Assembly (NCBI GenBank): GCA_031291415.1
Contig: JARLJB010000290.1
Location: 1-64,000, forward strand
DNA length: 64,000 bases
Source of the DNA: Telmatospirillum sp.
GTDB lineage: Bacteria; Pseudomonadota; Alphaproteobacteria; Rhodospirillales; Magnetospirillaceae
Direction of reading: 5' to 3'
In this document: positions 28,743 through 38,064 of the stretch, one piece after another
How the letters are laid out: each line of letters begins with the position of its first letter
Position numbering within the stretch: position 1 is the stretch's first letter
Notes under the pieces: model-generated
The model's database searches: none
Told to the model about the DNA's origin: nothing
Seen by the model: only the letters and a program-made list of their open reading frames with translations
Position numbers and translations under genes: made by a program

Positions 28743-30005
28743 TCAGAACTGCTCCATCTTTTTTGGCAGAAGTATTTGCAAAGCCAGAAGTCCGCAAAGA
28801 TAAACGAAGGGAACGCCAAGGAAGATCACATAGTAACTCCCCGTGACGGTCAGTACGGTGCCAACGACTTTGGCAACGACCATGCCACCCAGCGCCCCAA
28901 CCATGCCGCCGAACCCGAACACACCGCCAACCGCATGTCCCGGTGTCGAGTCAGGAACCAGCGACCAGATATTCGCCGTCCACGCCTGGTGGGCTCCGAT
29001 GGCAACGCAGATGATCGCCGTACATCCCCAAAGACTTTCGATCTGAGGAGCAAAGGCAATCGGTGAAATAAATATCAAGGTAATCAGCATGGTGAGCTTG
29101 CGCGCCTTTTTCACATCCATCCCCCGCGCGATGAACTGCGAAGAAATCCAGCCACCAAGGATGCTGCCGATACTAGCCGACATATAGATGGCGAAAAGGG
29201 GCAGACCAAGATCCATCAGCTTGACGCCGTGAGTCTTGAACAGAAAGTCCGGCAGCCAGAACAGATACAACCAGAAGATCGGAGCCGACAAAAGGTTGCA
29301 GATCGCATAAGCCCAGGTTGTGCGCTTGCTCAGCAGACGCAAGTAAGAGATCTTCTCGGACGCCACGTTGTCCGGCGGGTCCTGATGAATATAGGCCTTC
29401 TCCTGCTCCGACACGGTCGGATGATCATTGACTTCATGGTAGAAGATCCACCATGCGGCCACCCAAATCACCCCGACTGCGCCGGTCACATAGAAAGCCG
29501 ATTGCCAACCCCACATGATCGTCAGCCACGGCACCAGGAATGGCGCCGTCATCGCACCGATATTTGTGGCGCCATTGTAAATGCCGATCGCCAGAGCCCG
29601 TTCCTTCGCCGGGAACCACGCACGGGTTGCCTTGATGCAACCGGTGTAGTTTCCCGACTCGCCGAAACCCAGGAAAAAGCGGGCAATACCAAACCCCATG
29701 ACCGTTCGAGCCAAACCATGCCCGGCGCAGGCAAGCGACCAAACCAAAACGCAGGCAAAGAGGCCTTTTTTGGTTCCGGCCAAGTCGATGAAGCGACCAA
29801 GAGAAACGTAGCCAATGGCGTAAGCAACTTGGAAATAAAATATTATATTGGCATAGTCCATCTCACTCCAACCGATGTCCTCGCCAATTGTCGGCTTCAA
29901 AATGCTGATGACCTGTCGATCAATATAATTGAGGACAGTACAACAAAATAGAAGAGATAGTATTCCCCACCTTATATTGCCGCCAGCTTTAAGAAGCTTC
30001 GTCAT
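28743..30005 (-). CDS. MFS transporter, ACS/hexuronate-transporter-like
   Basis: A 420-residue, 12-helix carrier. The first helix ends LNYIDRQVISILKP and helix 4-5 carries GFGESGNYTGCIKATRAWFPAKERA, both typical of ExuT-like ACS carriers for organic anions such as hexuronates. Helix 8-9 and the C-terminal GGVFGFGGMVGALGG stretch also fit. It lies 56 bp after a CoA-transferase gene and ends at a strong hairpin, so it is the last gene of the acyl-CoA-dehydrogenase/CoA-transferase/transporter operon. The substrate is presumably the acid handled by those enzymes or its reduced product. Confidence 0.85.
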   Translation of the reverse strand: MTKLLKAGGNIRWGILSLLFCCTVLNYIDRQVISILKPTIGEDIGWSEMDYANIIFYFQVAYAIGYVSLGRFIDLAGTKKGLFACVLVWSLACAGHGLARTVMGFGIARFFLGFGESGNYTGCIKATRAWFPAKERALAIGIYNGATNIGAMTAPFLVPWLTIMWGWQSAFYVTGAVGVIWVAAWWIFYHEVNDHPTVSEQEKAYIHQDPPDNVASEKISYLRLLSKRTTWAYAICNLLSAPIFWLYLFWLPDFLFKTHGVKLMDLGLPLFAIYMSASIGSILGGWISSQFIARGMDVKKARKLTMLITLIFISPIAFAPQIESLWGCTAIICVAIGAHQAWTANIWSLVPDSTPGHAVGGVFGFGGMVGALGGMVVAKVVGTVLTVTGSYYVIFLGVPFVYLCGLLALQILLPKKMEQF

Positions 30006-30061
30006 GGTCGTCTCCCCGATGAATTATACATTTTTCGCATTATTATAAAAAGGCTCGAAAT

Positions 30062-31273
30062 CTAAACGATAGACTTCTCCTCCTTCATTCTTCTGATGTC
30101 GTCATCGGAATAACCGAATTGCTTTAGTATTTCTACTGTATGATACCCCAAAGGTTTCGACGGTATCATATCAGGATTGCCCATGCTTCTAAATTGTACT
30201 GGCGATGTCGTAACGATACGTTCATTACCAGATGGGTATTTTATTTTTCGCAAATAGTCGTTGGCCCAAGCCTGTTCATCTTCAAGCATTTCGTCAGGTG
30301 TATAACCGCGCTCACAAGGAACATCGTTTTCCTTGAAAATCTTCATCCATTCGTCAATGGTCTTCTTGCTCATGGCGTCGCTGATGAGGTCGATAACCTT
30401 GGTATTGGTTTTCCGGGTGAATAGCGCATCCATGCAACAGATGTCTTCCTGCCCGAAAAGATCCTCACGACCAATGATCTTCATGAATTTTTCATAATCG
30501 ACATCGTAGTCCGGCAGACAAATCACCATCCAGCGATCGTCTTTTGTGCGATATGTACAATTAAATGGATTTGGCACCTCACGACGCGATTTTGGATATT
30601 TGTTACCATACTGTGCGGACCCGACGGCTGTCGTCATCGCCCAGGTCGCAAGGTGCTGAAGGGCAACAGTCACCTTGTCGCCACGTCCGGTTTTTTCGCG
30701 CGCGTAGAGCGCGCCGCAGATCCCCCCGGCAAGCACGGCGGCGGCCTGGAAATCGCCAAAGGCATTGGGTTCGTTGATCGGCGACGAACCGCGTTCATGG
30801 AACGATCCAAGGATGCCACTGCGGGCAACATAGGCGGTTACGTCATAGCCGGGAGTGTCCTTTTCCGGCCCCTTTTCGCCGAAGCCGAGGAGCTGGGCAA
30901 ACACGAGCCGAGGGTTTCTCTGGCTCAGAATTTCGTAGGAAAAACCAAGTTTTTCCAGCGCTTTGGTGCGGAAATTGGTCACAAGAACATCGGCGGCATC
31001 AAGGATTTTAAGAGCGGCAGCTTTCCCATCGGGGCTCTTAAGATTGATACACAAGAACTTTTTGTTGATACCACAGAAATCAAAGGCTGTCGGCTCGTCA
31101 TCGAGCAAGGGCATATTGAAGACCAGCGCCTGACGGCGCATCGGGTCTCCCGCCGGTGGCTCGATTTTAAGGACGTCCGCCCCCCAGTCTCCCAACATCC
31201 TCGGGCAGGCCGGAGCAGCCACGTAAGTGGCCAATTCCACAACCCTAATTCCCTGCAACGGCTTCTGCTTCAT
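30062..31273 (-). CDS. Class III CoA-transferase (CaiB/BaiF family), copy 1
   Basis: A 403-residue family III CoA-transferase, which shuttles CoA between an acyl-CoA product and an incoming acid through an aspartyl-CoA thioester. The N-terminal signature IRVVELATYVAAPACPRMLGDWGADVLKIEPPAGD is clear, and the catalytic Asp is Asp174 in AFGDFQAA. The GRGDKV segment follows. It is close in sequence to copies 3 and 4 (44.5 and 48.2 kb) and less so to copy 2 (43.3 kb). It is preceded by the dehydrogenase gene, with a 15-bp stem hairpin between them. Confidence 0.88.
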   Translation of the reverse strand: MKQKPLQGIRVVELATYVAAPACPRMLGDWGADVLKIEPPAGDPMRRQALVFNMPLLDDEPTAFDFCGINKKFLCINLKSPDGKAAALKILDAADVLVTNFRTKALEKLGFSYEILSQRNPRLVFAQLLGFGEKGPEKDTPGYDVTAYVARSGILGSFHERGSSPINEPNAFGDFQAAAVLAGGICGALYAREKTGRGDKVTVALQHLATWAMTTAVGSAQYGNKYPKSRREVPNPFNCTYRTKDDRWMVICLPDYDVDYEKFMKIIGREDLFGQEDICCMDALFTRKTNTKVIDLISDAMSKKTIDEWMKIFKENDVPCERGYTPDEMLEDEQAWANDYLRKIKYPSGNERIVTTSPVQFRSMGNPDMIPSKPLGYHTVEILKQFGYSDDDIRRMKEEKSIV

Positions 31274-31370
31274 TGGTTGTTACCTTCACAGCGTATGAAG
31301 AAAGACTAACGAATTCGCCTATATTATGACGCACGTCATTTTCTTATACTTTTGATACACTAATATCTGG

Positions 31371-31404
31371 CATGTACAGAAGCGACACTTCGCTTCTGTA
31401 CATG
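31371..31404. repeat. Perfect 15-bp inverted repeat inside an operon
   Basis: CATGTACAGAAGCGA (31371-31385), CACT, TCGCTTCTGTACATG (31390-31404). It lies between the stop of the acyl-CoA dehydrogenase gene and the start of CoA-transferase copy 1, with no T-run. It could be a partial terminator, an mRNA processing/stability hairpin, or an operator. A second, shorter palindrome, ATGACG-CA-CGTCAT, lies at 31326-31339. Confidence 0.6.
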
Positions 31405-31427
31405 TTCAAAATATCAGGAAAGCCGTG

Positions 31428-32591
31428 TCACTCGATATTGCCGCCGTTGTCAATCAGCGGCCGGGCAGCCGTCAGCCGTTGCACAGTGCGCGGCCCCTCC
31501 TCGAACCACATCGCGCGAGCATCGCGGTACAATCGTTCGACCGGTCCGTAAGGGTTGTCCTCGAAGTAACCAATGCCGCCGAAGATCTCGATACAGGCAT
31601 CCGAGACCGTACGCGATGTGTCGATACCGTGCAGTTTACACATGGCCGACTTCAATTCGATATCCTTACCTTGATCGAAGTCGCGGGCGAGATCCATCAG
31701 CATGGAGCGCAGAGCATAAACCTGCGTCCCCATGTCGGCGATGGTCTGCTGGATGGCTTGACGCTGCACCAGCGCCTTGCCAAAGGTCACGCGGTCCTTG
31801 GCCCGCTTGATGGCGAGTTCGAGGAAGCGCTGGGACATTCCCAGCAAACAGACGGCGATCGAGGCGCGAGACAGGGCCAAAGCATTCTTGAAAATGTCGA
31901 GACCGTCGCCTTCCTTGCCCACGATATTGTGAGCAGGAACCTCACAATTCTCCATTACGATATCGCCATGACCGGCGCCCTTGCAGCCCATCATGTGAGG
32001 CATCGGCTCAATACGGAAACCAGGTCGATTGGTTTCCACGAGGAAGGCACTGAGGCCACCCTTCTTGCGCTTGCTCTCGTCGGTGACCGTCAAAACATAG
32101 GACGCGTTGGCGACGTCCGTGAAGGAAATCAGCGTCTTTCGGCCGTTCAGAACGTATTTGTCGCCCTTCTTTTCGGCCTTAGTACGAATATCGGCGCCAG
32201 AACCGCATCCCGGCTCCGTCAGCGCAAAATTGATGTAGTACTCGCCGGTTCCGATTTTTGGCAGCAGCTTGTTTTTCAGGTCTTCCGCGCCATGGTCATG
32301 CAAAATATGCCAACCAAGACCATTGACATGGTGCAGCATCATGCGGATGCCACCATTGCCACGGGACATCTCCTCCATAATCGGGAAGAACTGTTCACAC
32401 GAAAGCCCCATTCCACCATATTGTTCCGGCAAACGGAAACGAAGAAGACCGTGCTCCCGGCAAATATCCCATAGCTTTTCCGGCCAGACATTGGTGCGTT
32501 CCGTCTCAGACGACAACGCGTCAAGATCATGCTCCGCAATATGACGCACCTTCATGCGCAAGTCGTAGAGCTGCTTGTCGGTCAACTTCAT
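31428..32591 (-). CDS. Acyl-CoA dehydrogenase family flavoprotein with catalytic Glu, copy 1
   Basis: A 387-residue FAD enzyme of the acyl-CoA dehydrogenase fold. The FAD/substrate segment FALTEPGCGSGADI (about 130-145) and a beta-barrel with LNGRKTLISF are present. A C-terminal helical domain contains FGKALVQRQAIQ and the FGGIGYFEDNPYGPVERLYRDARAM stretch. In the position of the catalytic base it has FEEGPRTVQRL, so the Glu that removes the alpha proton is kept. It resembles the copy at 46.2 kb much more than the CaiA-like protein at 33.3 kb. GAGGAG precedes the ATG. It is the first gene behind the promoter at 32692-32720. Confidence 0.87.
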   Translation of the reverse strand: MKLTDKQLYDLRMKVRHIAEHDLDALSSETERTNVWPEKLWDICREHGLLRFRLPEQYGGMGLSCEQFFPIMEEMSRGNGGIRMMLHHVNGLGWHILHDHGAEDLKNKLLPKIGTGEYYINFALTEPGCGSGADIRTKAEKKGDKYVLNGRKTLISFTDVANASYVLTVTDESKRKKGGLSAFLVETNRPGFRIEPMPHMMGCKGAGHGDIVMENCEVPAHNIVGKEGDGLDIFKNALALSRASIAVCLLGMSQRFLELAIKRAKDRVTFGKALVQRQAIQQTIADMGTQVYALRSMLMDLARDFDQGKDIELKSAMCKLHGIDTSRTVSDACIEIFGGIGYFEDNPYGPVERLYRDARAMWFEEGPRTVQRLTAARPLIDNGGNIE

Positions 32592-33264
32592 GTTCGGTCT
32601 CCTCGTTTGTGATCAAAAAATCAATACATGACTTTTGAGCAAATATTTATTTTTGCACTGCAGTAATAACTGCGCCGCATTTAGGATTATGACTATTAGA
32701 AGAGTCACAACGAGAGTCAATTAAAATTTTATGGGCTTATATACATAAAATTTATTTGTAAAATCGCTTGAATATCAAAATTATTGCTATGTCGCGGGAA
32801 TACAATGAATGAATCAATGACACCGACGACCGCCTTCCACCGCCTTACATTATTGTAATTAAAAAAATAAATTCCATTGATTGCAATTAGTTAGCCCGGC
32901 ACGTTAAACAACGTCTATTTTCAAAATAGTAAGATACATGGCGAATAACGCCACATTGACGGCACGTCACGGTCGATGTTTTTGGTATTTTTCGTCAAAA
33001 ATCATACAATTAAATCGATATTAGTTTAGACTCCCTCTCCAATTAAATCACTATACTCTCTATTTTTTTCATATTTTCTGTGGGAGAGTGCAAAAAATGT
33101 TTGACGCAGCCCTGTTTTACAGGGAACGCTCTTCACCATGAAGTTTCCGGGCAGGGACCGGTTGCGGCTTCAGTCGGCAGCGGATGATCGCCTTTCGACC
33201 TTTTACCATGACAGTTCGTCAAGTTATTTTATTGATATGATGGGCGTAATCAAAAGGAGATGAC
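32592..33264. other. Divergent control region between the two main operons
   Basis: About 670 AT-rich bases. It holds the minus-strand shared-motif promoter (32692-32720). For the plus-strand CaiA-like/fix operon only a weaker candidate is visible: GACTCC at 33029-33034, 17 bp, TATACT at 33052-33057. A small CCCTG/CAGGG stem (33110-33124) follows. No coding sequence was recognised. Confidence 0.5.
32692..32720 (-). promoter_or_regulatory. Shared-motif promoter, copy D
   Basis: On the minus strand: TTGACT (32720-32715), 17 bp, AATAGT (32697-32692), continuing CATAAT. A perfect TGACT-N8-AGTCA dyad occupies 32690-32707, and TGACTC is repeated at a 12-bp period. It is 101 bp upstream of the acyl-CoA dehydrogenase start. 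Confidence 0.68.
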
Positions 33265-34410
33265 ATGGACTTTAAATTAACAGAAGAGCAAGAACTCTTG
33301 CTTTCCAGCATTCGCGAGATGATTACCAGAAATTTTCCCGCTGATTATTTTAAGAAATGCGACGAGGAATATAGGTACCCGATAGAATTCATGCATGCTC
33401 TGGGGGAAAATGGCATCAGTATGCTCGGTGTTCCCGAGGAGCTTGGCGGTATTCCGGCCGACCTGCTCACACAGATGCTCGCCATCGAGGAAGTTGGTCG
33501 GATGGGCGCGCCTTGCTTCCTAATGATGGGCGCCCACTGCGTTCACAACATGATCGATTTCGGCAATAAGGAGCAACTTGCCAAGACCGTTGAAGCCGTG
33601 GCGACCGGCGTGCCCGCCTATTCGCTCGCCATTACCGAACCGCAGGCGGGTTCCGACAACAACATGTTGGGAACCACCTACACGCGCAAGAATGGCAAGG
33701 TTTATCTCAACGGCCAAAAGACTTTCATTTCCGGCGCGGCGGACTACCCCTACATGATCGTGGTGGCGCGCGATCCCGATGGCAAGGATCCCAAGAAGTG
33801 TTTCTCGCTATGGTGGGTGGATCCCAAGTCGCCCGGTATCCGTATCAACCGGCTGCATAAAATCGGCTGGCGCATGGTCAGCAATTGCGAGGTCTTCTTC
33901 GACAACGTCGAGATCGACGAAAGCGCTCTGATCGGCCAGGAAGGCAATGGCTTCGTCCACCTGATGCGGAATTTCGAAATCGAACGGCTAACCATTGCCG
34001 CCTACTCGCTGGGCCCGGCCGAGTGCGCATTTGAAGAAGCCGCTCGTTACACCAATCAGCGCGTACAGTTCGGTAAGACCATCGGCTCCTACCAGATGAT
34101 CCAAGACAAGCTGACCCAAATGGCCATCAAGATCGAAAATATGAAGAATTTTGTCTACAAGGTGGCCTGGCAGGACGACAACAAGCAGTCTCTCCGGCTC
34201 TCTTCCGCTCTCTGCAAGCTTTACTGTTCACAGACAGCACAAGAAGTCATCGACGACGCCATGCAAATCATGGGTGGTGTCGGCTATACCGAGGATTGCC
34301 GCATTTCCCGCCTGTGGCGCGACATTCGCGTCAGCCGCATCGGAGGCGGCACGGATCAGATCATGACCTACATCGCCGGCCGCCAGATCGTGAAGCAGTA
34401 CGCCAGCTAA
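33265..34410 (+). CDS. CaiA-like acyl-CoA reductase (crotonobetainyl-CoA reductase family)
   Basis: A 381-residue flavoprotein. The start MDFKLTEEQELLLSSIREMI and the overall pattern (AITEPQAGSDNNML, TYTRKNGKVYLNGQKTFIS, ARYTNQRVQFGKTIGSYQ, SRLWRDIRVSRIGGGTDQI) closely follow E. coli CaiA. As in CaiA, the usual catalytic Glu of dehydrogenases is replaced by Gly in the IGGGTDQ segment, which suits a reductase fed by electron-transfer flavoprotein. It directly precedes fixA by 48 bp. AGGAG precedes the ATG. Expected reaction: reduction of an enoyl-CoA with electrons from FixAB. The native substrate is unknown. Confidence 0.86.
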   Translation: MDFKLTEEQELLLSSIREMITRNFPADYFKKCDEEYRYPIEFMHALGENGISMLGVPEELGGIPADLLTQMLAIEEVGRMGAPCFLMMGAHCVHNMIDFGNKEQLAKTVEAVATGVPAYSLAITEPQAGSDNNMLGTTYTRKNGKVYLNGQKTFISGAADYPYMIVVARDPDGKDPKKCFSLWWVDPKSPGIRINRLHKIGWRMVSNCEVFFDNVEIDESALIGQEGNGFVHLMRNFEIERLTIAAYSLGPAECAFEEAARYTNQRVQFGKTIGSYQMIQDKLTQMAIKIENMKNFVYKVAWQDDNKQSLRLSSALCKLYCSQTAQEVIDDAMQIMGGVGYTEDCRISRLWRDIRVSRIGGGTDQIMTYIAGRQIVKQYAS

Positions 34411-34458
34411 GCAGCCGGCGTCGGATCTGCATCAAGAAACTATGGATGGAATTGTCCC

Positions 34459-35229
34459 ATGAATATCGTTGCATGCTTCAAGCTGGTTCCCGAGGAGCAG
34501 GACATCATCGTCAACGGTGATCGAACTCTGAACCTCGAGAAAGCTACCCCCAAGATCAGTCTCTATGACCTGAACGCCGTTGAAGCCGCCACCGAGTTGG
34601 CGGCCGCGATGCCCGACAGCAAGGTCAGCGCACTGTCTGTCGGTGGCAAAATCTTGGAAAACAGCAAGGCTCGCAAAGACATCCTGTCTCGCGGGCCAGA
34701 CGCCCTCTATGCCGTCATCGATCCCGCCCTGGAAAGCGCCCTGCCCCGCGAAACCGCCGCGGCGCTGGCCGCCGCCGTCGGCAAGATCGGCAGCTACGAC
34801 CTCATTATCTGCGGCGAAGGATCCGGTGACCTTTACGCCCAGCAGGTCGGGCTGCTGCTCGGTTCCCTGCTCTCCGTGCCGGTCATCAACGAAGTGAGCA
34901 AGATCACGGCCGGCGACGGCAAGGTCACGGTCGAACGCACATTGGAGACCGAGGTCGAAGTTCTCGAGGTGCCATTGCCGGCGGTGGTTTGCGTCACCGC
35001 CGATATCAACACACCCAAAATCCCCTCCATGAAAGCCATTCTGGCCGCTGGCAAAAAGCCCATCACCGTTTGGTCCGTCACCGACATCGGGGCGTCTACC
35101 GGCGGGGCTCCTGTGGTGATGCAAAGCATTCTGGCTCCCGCTCAGGCGGATCGCAAGAAGGTCATAGTCGAAGGAGATTCCGACGACAAGGTGGCCGCGT
35201 TTGTCGAAAGCCTCCGCAAAGTCCTGTAG
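34459..35229 (+). CDS. fixA: Electron transfer flavoprotein beta subunit FixA (cai type)
   Basis: A 256-residue ETF-beta. The sequence MNIVACFKLVPEEQDIIVN, then ISLYDLNAVEAATELA and LSRGPDALYAVID, closely matches E. coli FixA of the carnitine system. The AMP/FAD-binding region contains LIICGEGSGDLYAQQVGLLLG, and the recognition loop is near DINTPKIPSMKAILAA. It pairs with FixB to carry electrons between FixCX and acyl-CoA reductases. Second gene of the CaiA-like/fixABCX operon. Confidence 0.93.
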   Translation: MNIVACFKLVPEEQDIIVNGDRTLNLEKATPKISLYDLNAVEAATELAAAMPDSKVSALSVGGKILENSKARKDILSRGPDALYAVIDPALESALPRETAAALAAAVGKIGSYDLIICGEGSGDLYAQQVGLLLGSLLSVPVINEVSKITAGDGKVTVERTLETEVEVLEVPLPAVVCVTADINTPKIPSMKAILAAGKKPITVWSVTDIGASTGGAPVVMQSILAPAQADRKKVIVEGDSDDKVAAFVESLRKVL

Positions 35230-35301
35230 CGCAAAATCCGCGCGCCGGCTCAAGGACCTCCACATCCGAGGCTTAGCGCGACCATGAAGGAGCAAGTTAA
35301 T

Positions 35302-36228
35302 ATGAGCAAGATCTGGGTGTTCAGTGATATGGCCAGCCGCTACCCCGAGCTTCTGGCTGCCGCCGCCAGCCTGGGTGGAGACGTCAACGCCCTGGTGATC
35401 GGGACCGATTCGGCCAAGGCTTTCAGCTACGGGGCGACGACCGTCACGCAACTACCTGCCGACGAATCCCGCATGATTGAAGACTATGTTCCGACCATCG
35501 CCAAATGTGTTACCGCGAGCGGCACCCCGGCCGTCGTGCTGATCAGCGCCACCAAACGCGGCAAGGCCGTCGCCGCCAAACTGGGCATCGCCCTCAATGC
35601 CGGCGTGATCAACGACGCCTCATCCGTTAAAGGTGGCGACGGCGTGACCGCCACCCACATGGTTTTCGGCGGTCTTGCCGTCGGCACGGAAACCGTAAAA
35701 TCGGCGGTGGCGGTGATTACCATGGGCAGCGGCGCCTTCGAGCCCTTGCCCGAAGACGCGGCCCGCAAGGGCGACGTCGTCACCGCCGACTTCGTCCCGC
35801 CCCCCGTCAGCATCAAATGTCTGGAACGTCGGGCGAAACAGAACAGCAGCAGCGTCGACATCGGCAAGGCACGCCGCATTGTCAGCATCGGCCGCGGCCT
35901 GAAGGCACAAGAGGATCTGGCCATGGTCCGTGATCTGGCTTCCGCCCTTGACGCCGAAGTCGGCTGTTCCCGCCCCATCGCCGAAGGAGAGAACTGGCTG
36001 GAACGCGAACGCTATGTCGGCGTCACCGGCGTCCAGGTCAAGGCCGACCTTTATGTTGCATTGGGGATATCCGGCCAGATCCAACATATGGTCGGCGCCA
36101 ATGGCGCCAAGACCATCTTCGCGGTGAACAAGGATAAGAATGCGCCAATCTTCCAATATGCCGATTTCGGGTTGGTGGGTGACATCTACAAGGTGGTGCC
36201 TGCCATGACCGCGCTGCTGAGGAAATAA
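35302..36228 (+). CDS. fixB: Electron transfer flavoprotein alpha subunit FixB
   Basis: A 308-residue ETF-alpha. The N-terminal domain starts MSKIWVFSDMASRYPELLA. The C-terminal FAD domain has SIGRGL, RPIAEGENWLERERYVGVTG, the conserved GISGQIQHMVGANG loop and the NKDKNAPIFQYADFGLVGD ending. An AAGGAG nine bases before 35302 decides the start; the frame is open six codons further. It forms the FixAB heterodimer. A long two-part hairpin lies between its stop and fixC. Confidence 0.93.
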   Translation: MSKIWVFSDMASRYPELLAAAASLGGDVNALVIGTDSAKAFSYGATTVTQLPADESRMIEDYVPTIAKCVTASGTPAVVLISATKRGKAVAAKLGIALNAGVINDASSVKGGDGVTATHMVFGGLAVGTETVKSAVAVITMGSGAFEPLPEDAARKGDVVTADFVPPPVSIKCLERRAKQNSSSVDIGKARRIVSIGRGLKAQEDLAMVRDLASALDAEVGCSRPIAEGENWLERERYVGVTGVQVKADLYVALGISGQIQHMVGANGAKTIFAVNKDKNAPIFQYADFGLVGDIYKVVPAMTALLRK

Positions 36229-36298
36229 CGCCGTAGCGAGATCCTAGGGGGCATGGGGGCGAACGCCGCCAAATCCTCTAGGATCCCGAAACGGCGTT
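36227..36298 (+). repeat. Long interrupted hairpin between fixB and fixC
   Basis: Outer arms AACGCCGT (36227-36234) and ACGGCGTT (36291-36298), then a symmetric 5/5 internal loop, then inner arms GATCCTAG (36240-36247) and CTAGGATC (36278-36285). The outer arm starts inside the fixB stop codon. It probably modulates mRNA stability or the fixAB:fixCX ratio. There is no T-run, and fixC continues the operon. Confidence 0.6.
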
Positions 36299-36329
36299 CT
36301 CTCTACTTACCCCTCCCGGGAGAACGGAC

Positions 36330-37625
36330 ATGTCGGAAGAAGATTCGTTCGATGCTCTGATCGTCGGCGCCGGTATTGCCGGATGCGTCGCCGGCTACCT
36401 GCTGGCCAAGGAAGGCCTGCAGGTCCTCGTCATCGAACGTGGCAACTATGCCGGCACGAAAAATATGACCGGCGGACGTCTTTACACGCACAGCCTGGAA
36501 AAAGTCATGCCGGGCTTCGCTGACCAGGCGCCCGTCGAACGTCGCGTCACTCATGAGAAGATTTCATTTCTCACCGATGACAGCGCCATGACCGTCGATT
36601 TCCAGACGGGACGCGCCTCGGGGCCAGGAGAAACGTCCTACACCGTGCTTCGCGCCTCCTTCGACAAATGGCTTATGGAGCAGGCCGAAGCCGCCGGAGT
36701 CCAACTCGTCCCCGGCGTCCGGGTGGACGAACTGCTGGTCAAGGACGGCAAGGTCACCGGCGTCAAAGCCGGTGATGAGGAACTGGAAGCCAAGGTCGTC
36801 ATCCTGGCCGACGGCGTCAACTCGATTCTCGCCGAAAAACTCGGACTGACGAAACGTGTCGCGCCGCACAATGTCGCCGTCGGCGCCAAGGAACTCATCG
36901 AATTGCCCCAGGATGTACTGGAGGCACGTTTCAATCTTGAAGGAAACGAAGGCTTGGCCTGGATGTTCGCCGGCACACCTTCGGCCGGCCGCATGGGCGG
37001 CGGCTTCATCTACACCAACAAGAACACCCTTTCGCTCGGAGTCGTGGTGGGCCTCGAAGGTATCGGCGACTCCCCGAAAAGCGTCCCCCAGATGCTTGAG
37101 GACTTCAAGGAACACCCGGTGGTCAAGCCCCTCATCAAGGACGGCAAGCTGATCGAATATTCCGGCCATGTGGTGCCGGAAGGCGGTCTCAATATGCTGC
37201 CGAAGCTGGCCGCCGACGGGGTCATGATTGTCGGAGACGCCGCCGGCCTTTGCCTCAACGTCGGATACACGGTCCGTGGCATGGACTTGGCCGTGGCTTC
37301 TGCCGAGGCAGCCGCGCTCACCGTTCTGGAAGCCAGGAAATCCGGCAATTACAGTGAAGCCGGCCTGGCCGGCTACCGCAGGCGTCTGGAAGAGAGCTTC
37401 GTGCTCAAGGATCTCAGTCTCTACAAACGGCTTCCCGCATTCCTTGAGGGCAATCCGCGCATGTTCACCGCCTATCCCAAACTCATGGTCGGCGTCATGG
37501 AGGACCTTTTCACCATCGACGGGACACCTTCGCTGCCGCTCATGAAGAAGATGCGCAAACGGATCGGTGACATAGGGTTCATGAACCTGATCAAAGACGG
37601 TCTAGCCGGAGTGCGTTCGCTATGA
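36330..37625 (+). CDS. fixC: FixC flavoprotein, ETF:quinone oxidoreductase-like
   Basis: A 431-residue FAD protein. The dinucleotide-binding motif is ALIVGAGIAGCVAGYLLAKEG (about 9-29), followed by a GTKNMTGGRLYTH segment. The second FAD motif is GVMIVGDAAGLCLNVGYTVRGMDLA near 300-320. The family passes electrons between FixAB, FixX and quinone/ferredoxin and, in bifurcating systems, from NADH. GGGAG precedes the ATG. Its stop overlaps the fixX start (ATGA at 37622-37625). Confidence 0.92.
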   Translation: MSEEDSFDALIVGAGIAGCVAGYLLAKEGLQVLVIERGNYAGTKNMTGGRLYTHSLEKVMPGFADQAPVERRVTHEKISFLTDDSAMTVDFQTGRASGPGETSYTVLRASFDKWLMEQAEAAGVQLVPGVRVDELLVKDGKVTGVKAGDEELEAKVVILADGVNSILAEKLGLTKRVAPHNVAVGAKELIELPQDVLEARFNLEGNEGLAWMFAGTPSAGRMGGGFIYTNKNTLSLGVVVGLEGIGDSPKSVPQMLEDFKEHPVVKPLIKDGKLIEYSGHVVPEGGLNMLPKLAADGVMIVGDAAGLCLNVGYTVRGMDLAVASAEAAALTVLEARKSGNYSEAGLAGYRRRLEESFVLKDLSLYKRLPAFLEGNPRMFTAYPKLMVGVMEDLFTIDGTPSLPLMKKMRKRIGDIGFMNLIKDGLAGVRSL

Positions 37626-37906
37626 GTACGGTCAATGTGGATGTCAAACTTGGCATCGATAAATTCTTCGTCGATGAAGGTAACGCGCACATAATACTAA
37701 AAGAAAATCCAGACAAAAAAGAATTGAAAAAACTAATAAATGGATGTCCCGCCAATCTTTACAAACTTAGAGACGATGGGTCGGTACAATTTGACTATGC
37801 CGGCTGCTTGGAGTGCGGCACCTGCCGCATCCTATGTGGCTCCACCATCTTGGAAAAATGGGAATTTCCCCAAGGCACCATGGGTATCGAATATCGCTAT
37901 GGATGA
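37622..37906 (+). CDS. fixX: Ferredoxin-like protein FixX
   Basis: A 94-residue iron-sulfur partner of FixC. One [4Fe-4S]-type motif CLECGTCRILC (C-x2-C-x2-C-x3-C) lies near residues 61-71, preceded by a GCPANLYK segment. The protein ends WEFPQGTMGIEYRYG, as in FixX of the carnitine and nitrogen-fixation systems. The coding sequence is more AT-rich than fixC. Start and stop overlap fixC by 4 bp, so translation is coupled. No nitrogenase genes are present, so the cai-type role is favoured. Confidence 0.92.
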   Translation: MSTVNVDVKLGIDKFFVDEGNAHIILKENPDKKELKKLINGCPANLYKLRDDGSVQFDYAGCLECGTCRILCGSTILEKWEFPQGTMGIEYRYG

Positions 37907-38064
37907 TCCGTTCCGAAGATTTTAGCCCACCGGCGCGGCCGCCGAGTTTTGAGCCTCGCACCGCGAGCGACCTGTTCGAAGCAAAAGCAAAAGCACACTC
38001 CGGGAGCCCGACGGCCCTCGGACAGGGGAAGGTTATTCCCCTTTCCGCCAACCAGGACATATCG

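Noticed and set aside
33265-37906. fixABCX as part of nitrogen fixation
   Set aside because: No nif genes are present, the FixA/FixB sequences follow the E. coli carnitine-type proteins, and a CaiA-like gene starts the operon.
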